This document shows, piece by piece, positions 61,501-64,000 of a stretch of 64,000 nt of DNA. Location: the NCBI RefSeq assembly GCF_963855985.1, contig NC_087112.1:622501-686500 (forward strand), read 5' to 3'. The position numbers were made by a program, and so were the translations under genes. Within the stretch, counting starts at the first letter, position 1. Every line of letters begins with the position of its first letter. The notes beneath the pieces are model-generated. The model did no database searches. It was not told where the DNA came from and saw nothing but the letters and a program-made list of their open reading frames with translations. Origin of the DNA: Ostrinia nubilalis. Its lineage: Eukaryota; Arthropoda; Insecta; Lepidoptera; Crambidae.

Positions 61501-62926
61501 ACTTATATAGCGCTCGGCGGCAGCTTTGTATGTGTAAGGTCGCAAGTCTAACCTAACCTAACCGAGACTTTGTTATCCAGCTACAGGAGTACTAAAACCT
61601 TCGTGCCAATAATAGTTTCATAAAAGAGATGTTAAAATTAGGGATTTCCAATACTTCTGCGTAATATGCGTGATGCCGAAAGAAAGGTATGCCAATAAAT
61701 TTTAGGCAAATTTTTTTTTCGGCCAATGTATAATAGTGCGAAAACAACTGTCAGGCTAAACAATAATAATTGTGAGTTAAAAGTACCTATCGGCCAATGT
61801 GGTTTGGCTAAATGAAATTATAGGCGTACCGAGGGGCACCCGATCACGCGACCGCGATAGTGCCGCTTAGTTTTATACATTTCCTAATACAGTATTGGAA
61901 TTCTATAAAATTCCTAGGAAAAGTATACATTTCCTAGGATAGTGCGTATTAAAAAATCTCTGAAGCAATATTTTATACATTTCCTAAATAGCTTCGGAGT
62001 TGTATACATTTCCTAGGAATAGTATACAATTCCTAGAATTCATACATTTCCTGTAACATATACAATCACTCTACGACTAATAGAGGCGAAGCAGTAAAGA
62101 AAAATGTTGCAAGCACGGAAAATATTATTTAAACTATTTTCACGCGTACAAAGTTGATTTTGTGGCGTCGAACCTTGGACCAGGCATATAGCTAAGCAAT
62201 GCAATCGTACAAGAGGGTACAAGGAAGAGAGGCAGCCACATTAGGTAACACAGAGTCGTTCAGGAGAGTGTCAGGAAGAGGTGCAGCAACCGCAGTTAAG
62301 GAACGGCTGGGACGAACAAGGATAAGCGAATCAAACTCGTGAGCCTTGTTAGGGTTACACTGGTTAAGGCGACCCTTTACAAGGCTTGGAAGCATGTGGG
62401 TATCAAGCCATTGGACGTGGAGAGGGTCATTAATTATACGTATATTTTCTACTTTGCCGAACTTTAGCGCGAGAACGGTTTGTCCAAAACATATGAATTT
62501 GGTCTTATTCAATGCAGGATTGAGTGCCCTTTAACCGTCATCAAGACCACTTTTCGATAGGGTAAGTCCTTTACGCGGTATAACCGGAAAACCGAAAAAA
62601 CGCCGTTTTCGGGGGCCCCCACCACATAAGCACAACTCCGTCGAAGTCGAAAACTTAGGAGAGTCTTAATGGGCAACCAATGAAGCCATTAAAGCAAAAA
62701 AATCATTTGTAGGAATTATTTCCGATTTAATCAATTTTTGTGTTTAATTCTACTGGCCTAAAACATTAAAAAATATTTCACGAAATCTGAAATGAGGGTA
62801 GACTTACTTTTTCCTAATAGCTAGCTTAATATCTTCGGTGTGATGCAGCCGGTTGGCCAGCGCCGACTCCAGAGACGTGAGAGCTGACTGGTACCTCTCG
62901 TGGGCATCACTCAGCCTCTCTAATAT
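49553..62926 (-). CDS. DSTYK: DSTYK (dual Ser/Thr-Tyr kinase), 3' seven exons, 5' end outside window
   Basis: Receptor-interacting-type protein kinase. The last 359 residues are present. Exons in transcript order: 62808-62926, 60068-60159, 57166-57298, 54974-55152, 54295-54520, 50337-50422 and 49553-49797. All are GT-AG with matching phases, totalling 1080 bases. The segment starts with a helical region ([13 protein letters not shown]). [12 protein letters not shown] and then the kinase domain follow: glycine loop G71-RGQYG, lysine K94 (AAVK), catalytic loop HRDIKMKN (D188), DLG at 206-208 and MAPE at 227-230. The kinase ends with [17 protein letters not shown] and a short acidic tail. DLGFC instead of [19 protein letters not shown] and [11 protein letters not shown] identify DSTYK. 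The two preceding exons agree. Three exons have truncated copies downstream of themselves. A tRNA-Val gene lies in the intron before the penultimate exon. The function is known only from the vertebrate gene, where it affects FGF/ERK signalling and cell death. Confidence 0.93.
50610..50614 (-). terminator. RNA polymerase III terminator of tRNA-Val
   Basis: A run of five T on the minus strand, four bases after the tRNA 3' end. Confidence 0.75.
50619..50691 (-). tRNA. tRNA-Val (anticodon AAC)
   Basis: 73 nt including discriminator A. The acceptor stem GTTTCCG pairs with CGGAAAC. The A box (TGTAGCGGTTATC) and B box (GGTTCGATCCC) are intact, and the anticodon loop reads CTAACAC. It closely matches the conserved animal tRNA-Val(AAC) and has an adjacent T run, so it is likely functional. 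It lies within a DSTYK intron, in the same direction. Confidence 0.95.
51262..54294 (-). pseudogene. Array of truncated copies of the DSTYK kinase exon
   Basis: Five partial copies of exon 54295-54520 lie downstream of it: 51262-51330 (3' end only), 51570-51735, 52370-52535, 52976-53160 and 53545-53725. Each keeps the exon end ([11 protein letters not shown]) and donor TG|GTGAGT or a variant. The longer ones run back to [18 protein letters not shown]. Three begin GCAGCAGTCTCGTCC and lack the HRDIKMKNV codons. The copy at 51570 has an in-frame TAG. Between them are dozens of fragments of the exon-donor junction (CTTACCAGAACAGCAGC) mixed with CTGTGCCCTGCGGGGCAAG. A (TTTC)n run lies near 51345. 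None can form a working kinase exon. Confidence 0.9.
55280..55560. repeat. Second copy of the 14080 dispersed repeat
   Basis: Inverted relative to 14080-14400, sharing AGTTAAACTTAAACTAAAGC-like, GGATGAGAGATGACAAAC and GACCGCCAATAAAAACC-like blocks. It lies in a DSTYK intron. Confidence 0.7.
55645..57140 (-). repeat. Array of truncated copies of the DSTYK glycine-loop exon (3' part)
   Basis: Copies of the last 60-70 bp of exon 57166-57298, encoding [19 protein letters not shown] plus donor AG|GTGAGG, start near 55831, 56032, 56187, 56358, 56537, 56741 and 56918. Decayed ones lie near 55645, 55994 and 57106. Spacing is about 155-205 bp. The spacers share a TTTTTGTTTGACTTTTTCC / CTGCTTCTGTCCTAGCCTTG sequence, which is intron sequence duplicated with the exon end. 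The glycine loop, the ATP lysine and the acceptor are absent from all of them. A 178-codon plus-strand frame (56452-56988) is a by-product. Confidence 0.92.
57353..57876. mobile_element. Foldback element, 524 bp, TA target duplication
   Basis: The ends TACAGGGTGGAAACGATAAG and complement are flanked by TA on both sides. The arms are inverted repeats of about 150-180 bp (ATCTCACTCGATTATT, CAAGATATCCAAAAAC-like blocks). It lies in the DSTYK intron about 55 bp from the glycine-loop exon acceptor. Confidence 0.85.
57885..58012. repeat. Fragment of the 14080 dispersed repeat
   Basis: GACTATTCCCACCTCTCG and GTGTAGCCAGGATCTAC blocks match 14340-14400 in inverted orientation. Confidence 0.65.
58163..59190. 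mobile_element. Foldback element interrupted by a Tc1-like element
   Basis: The left arm (58163-58226, resuming at 58972-59034) and right arm (about 59070-59190) are nearly exact inverted copies once the 743-bp insert is removed (AACCGACTCCAAAAAACATA outward). The central loop holds a CACCGACTCCAAAAGTATC block. Confidence 0.9.
58227..58969. mobile_element. Tc1/mariner-type non-autonomous element, copy 2 (743 bp, intact)
   Basis: TAGCCCGACCAGGAACATAA at the left, complementary to the right end, with TA duplicated on both sides. The uninterrupted opposite arm of the host foldback gives the exact empty site. It is collinear with the native parts of copy 1 (15224-18833). No transposase frame. 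Confidence 0.93.
59191..60067. other. DSTYK intron, nothing firm
   Basis: Two similar blocks (AGAATTATCCTCCAACTCCTAAGC, near 59405 and 59530) form a loose tandem repeat. No exon seen. Confidence 0.45.
60429..62758. repeat. Large inverted repeat, about 590-bp arms
   Basis: The arms at about 60429-61022 and 62158-62758 are inverted copies. Each holds a 106-codon frame (60665-60985 plus strand, 62192-62512 minus strand) whose proteins start alike ([19 protein letters not shown]) and stay similar to the end. The segment faintly recalls the post-catalytic part of a LINE polymerase, but I would not call it. The spacer holds another TIR element (61162-62062). It lies entirely within one DSTYK intron. 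Confidence 0.85.
61162..62062. mobile_element. TIR element with subterminal CATTTCCTAGGAAATG motif clusters
   Basis: The ends TATGTTACAGGAAATGTATG and complement are inverted. About ten variants of CATTTCCTAGGAA or ATTCCTAGGAAT cluster within 150-200 bp of both ends (61195-61310 and 61875-62050). No coding frame was recognised. Confidence 0.75.
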
Positions 62927-63009
62927 CTAGACAGAAAGATATTATAGTTTAGTAGAATCTTTAGAATTCACGGGCTGATGATGATTTTCGCAAAATCGTT
63001 TAAGTCTGA

Positions 63010-63141
63010 TGTGAAATTGTGTAAAGCAATCGTAATCATTTGACAGTTCATAACGTACGAGAAAGTCAGTTAAACAAAGCGTTTGACAGAATAATCCTAC
63101 GTTATGAACTGTCAAATGATAACAATTGCTTTACACAATTC
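63010..63141. mobile_element. Small inverted-repeat element (MITE-like)
   Basis: The arms at about 63010-63057 and 63099-63141 share AATCATTTGACAGTTCATAA and AATTGTGTAAAGCAAT as inverted copies. Confidence 0.8.
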
Positions 63142-63535
63142 AACCTCAGGAAGTTTTTCTTTTTTTTAGTACCTGATAAAAGTTTGTTCCCTTATCACCT
63201 TGAGGTAAGTCGAATTTCTATGTTCTTCTGATTAGCTTCGTTGCGGGTAATGACAATTTAATGAACAGCTAATCAAATTCCACTGTGGGACGTGAGCATC
63301 TCCCTAGGAAACGTCACAAAGCACGAGCTTCCATTTTTTTCATCTTAAAATGTCTTCCTGGAGTCATCGGACTTTTGAGCAAGTGGAATGGGTTGACCTG
63401 TCTAATTCCATTATCTTACAGTGACTTCATTCGTTTCAGTCAAATGACTTTCACTGCTGGACAAAGGCCAGGATTTCGACCGGTTCCGCATCCATTTGCT
63501 TCCCACGACATTTACCAGATCATTTGCCGGGACTA

Positions 63536-63765
63536 TTCTACCGTGATCTCACCTGAACGGACATGATTCTGATGACTATTTTCCCCCATTTCACCCGTAC
63601 GGGGATGACCCTGGCAACTATTCTACTGTGATCTGAACTGAACGGATATGACCCTGGGGACTATGCTACCGTATCTCACCTGTGCGGAGATGACCCTGGG
63701 AACTAAGTATTGCCCCGTGATATTACCTGAACGGATATGACCCTGGGGACTATTCTCCCACTATC
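63536..63765. repeat. Irregular tandem repeat, about 45-55-bp unit
   Basis: About five units of the type TGAACGGATATGACCCTGGG then GACTATTCTACCGTGATCTC, with length variation. It abuts the LINE tail at 63766. Confidence 0.8.
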
Positions 63766-64000
63766 TCATCGTTTCAGCCAAATGACGTCCACTGCTGGAC
63801 AAAGGCCTCCCCCAAGGTTTTCCACAATGAACGGTCCTGCGCTGCCCGCATCCAGGCTCTTCCCGCGACCTTTACCAGATCGTCGTCGGTCCACCTAGTA
63901 GGAGGCCTGCCCACGCTACGTCTTCCAGCCCGTGGTCGCCACTCGAGAACTTTCCTGCCCCAACGGCCATCGTCTCTACGAGCTATGTGCCCCGCCCACT
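63766..64000 (-). mobile_element. LINE 3' end, runs off the window
   Basis: Minus-strand copy of the endonuclease-RT C-terminus, close to 12443-12735 (core GACGTCCACTGCTGGACAAA then the antisense coding region). It continues beyond the right edge. A more decayed fragment lies at about 63447-63535. Confidence 0.85.

Noticed and set aside
63150..63205. Plus-strand exon-like segment between a TTTTTTTAG acceptor and a GAG|GTAAGT donor
   Set aside because: Only about 37 bp, with no partner exons on that strand and no recognisable peptide.

Overview
The window looks like nuclear DNA of a moth or butterfly (Lepidoptera). It is AT-rich, its genes are split by many GT-AG introns, and it is full of repeat tails typical of lepidopteran genomes: LINE 3' ends with (TCA)n or (TTCG)n runs beside a 'GACGTCCACTGCTG' core, short repeats with a 'CCGCCCGCGGCTTCGCCCGCG' core, tRNA-derived SINEs, MITEs and foldback elements. 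No bacterial-type operons, CRISPR arrays or origins are visible.

Three host-type or transposase genes can be reconstructed to the base. (1) A complete six-exon, 300-residue secreted trypsin-like serine protease lies on the minus strand (10424-24435). All intron phases agree, and the His-Asp-Ser triad and the trypsin S1 Asp are present. (2) A complete six-exon, 930-residue THAP-domain P-element-type transposase (THAP9-like) lies on the plus strand (34417-38517), between weak inverted ends about 5.07 kb apart. (3) The 3' seven coding exons (359 residues) of a DSTYK (dual serine/threonine and tyrosine protein kinase) orthologue lie on the minus strand (49553-62926), with the 5' part beyond the right edge. 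A tRNA-Val(AAC) gene sits inside a DSTYK intron in the same orientation.

Layout: 1-10.4 kb is mostly non-genic, with repeat fragments and a perfect 146-bp-arm palindrome. 10.4-24.4 kb is the protease gene, whose introns carry a Tc1-like element invaded by a LINE and a long foldback. 24.5-34 kb is transposon-rich (jockey-like LINE relic, a 121-bp tandem array, a small THAP-exon element, palindromic MITEs). 34-39 kb is the P-like element. 39-47.8 kb holds SINEs, MITEs and an unassigned repeat with a GGCTCGAAGGACCAAG core. 47.8-63 kb is DSTYK. 63-64 kb is repeats.

The most unusual signal is a recurrent class of partial exon duplication. Three DSTYK exons, and independently protease exon 5, each have truncated copies downstream of the true exon. 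The three internal exons' copies keep the exon's 3' part and its splice donor but lack the 5' part with the acceptor; those of the terminal exon keep its 3' coding end and stop region. In DSTYK these form long degenerate arrays (about 47.84-49.55, 51.26-54.29 and 55.65-57.14 kb). The best-preserved kinase-exon copies lack exactly the nine codons of the HRD catalytic loop. The terminal-exon array was itself re-duplicated as a block after a MITE had landed in it.
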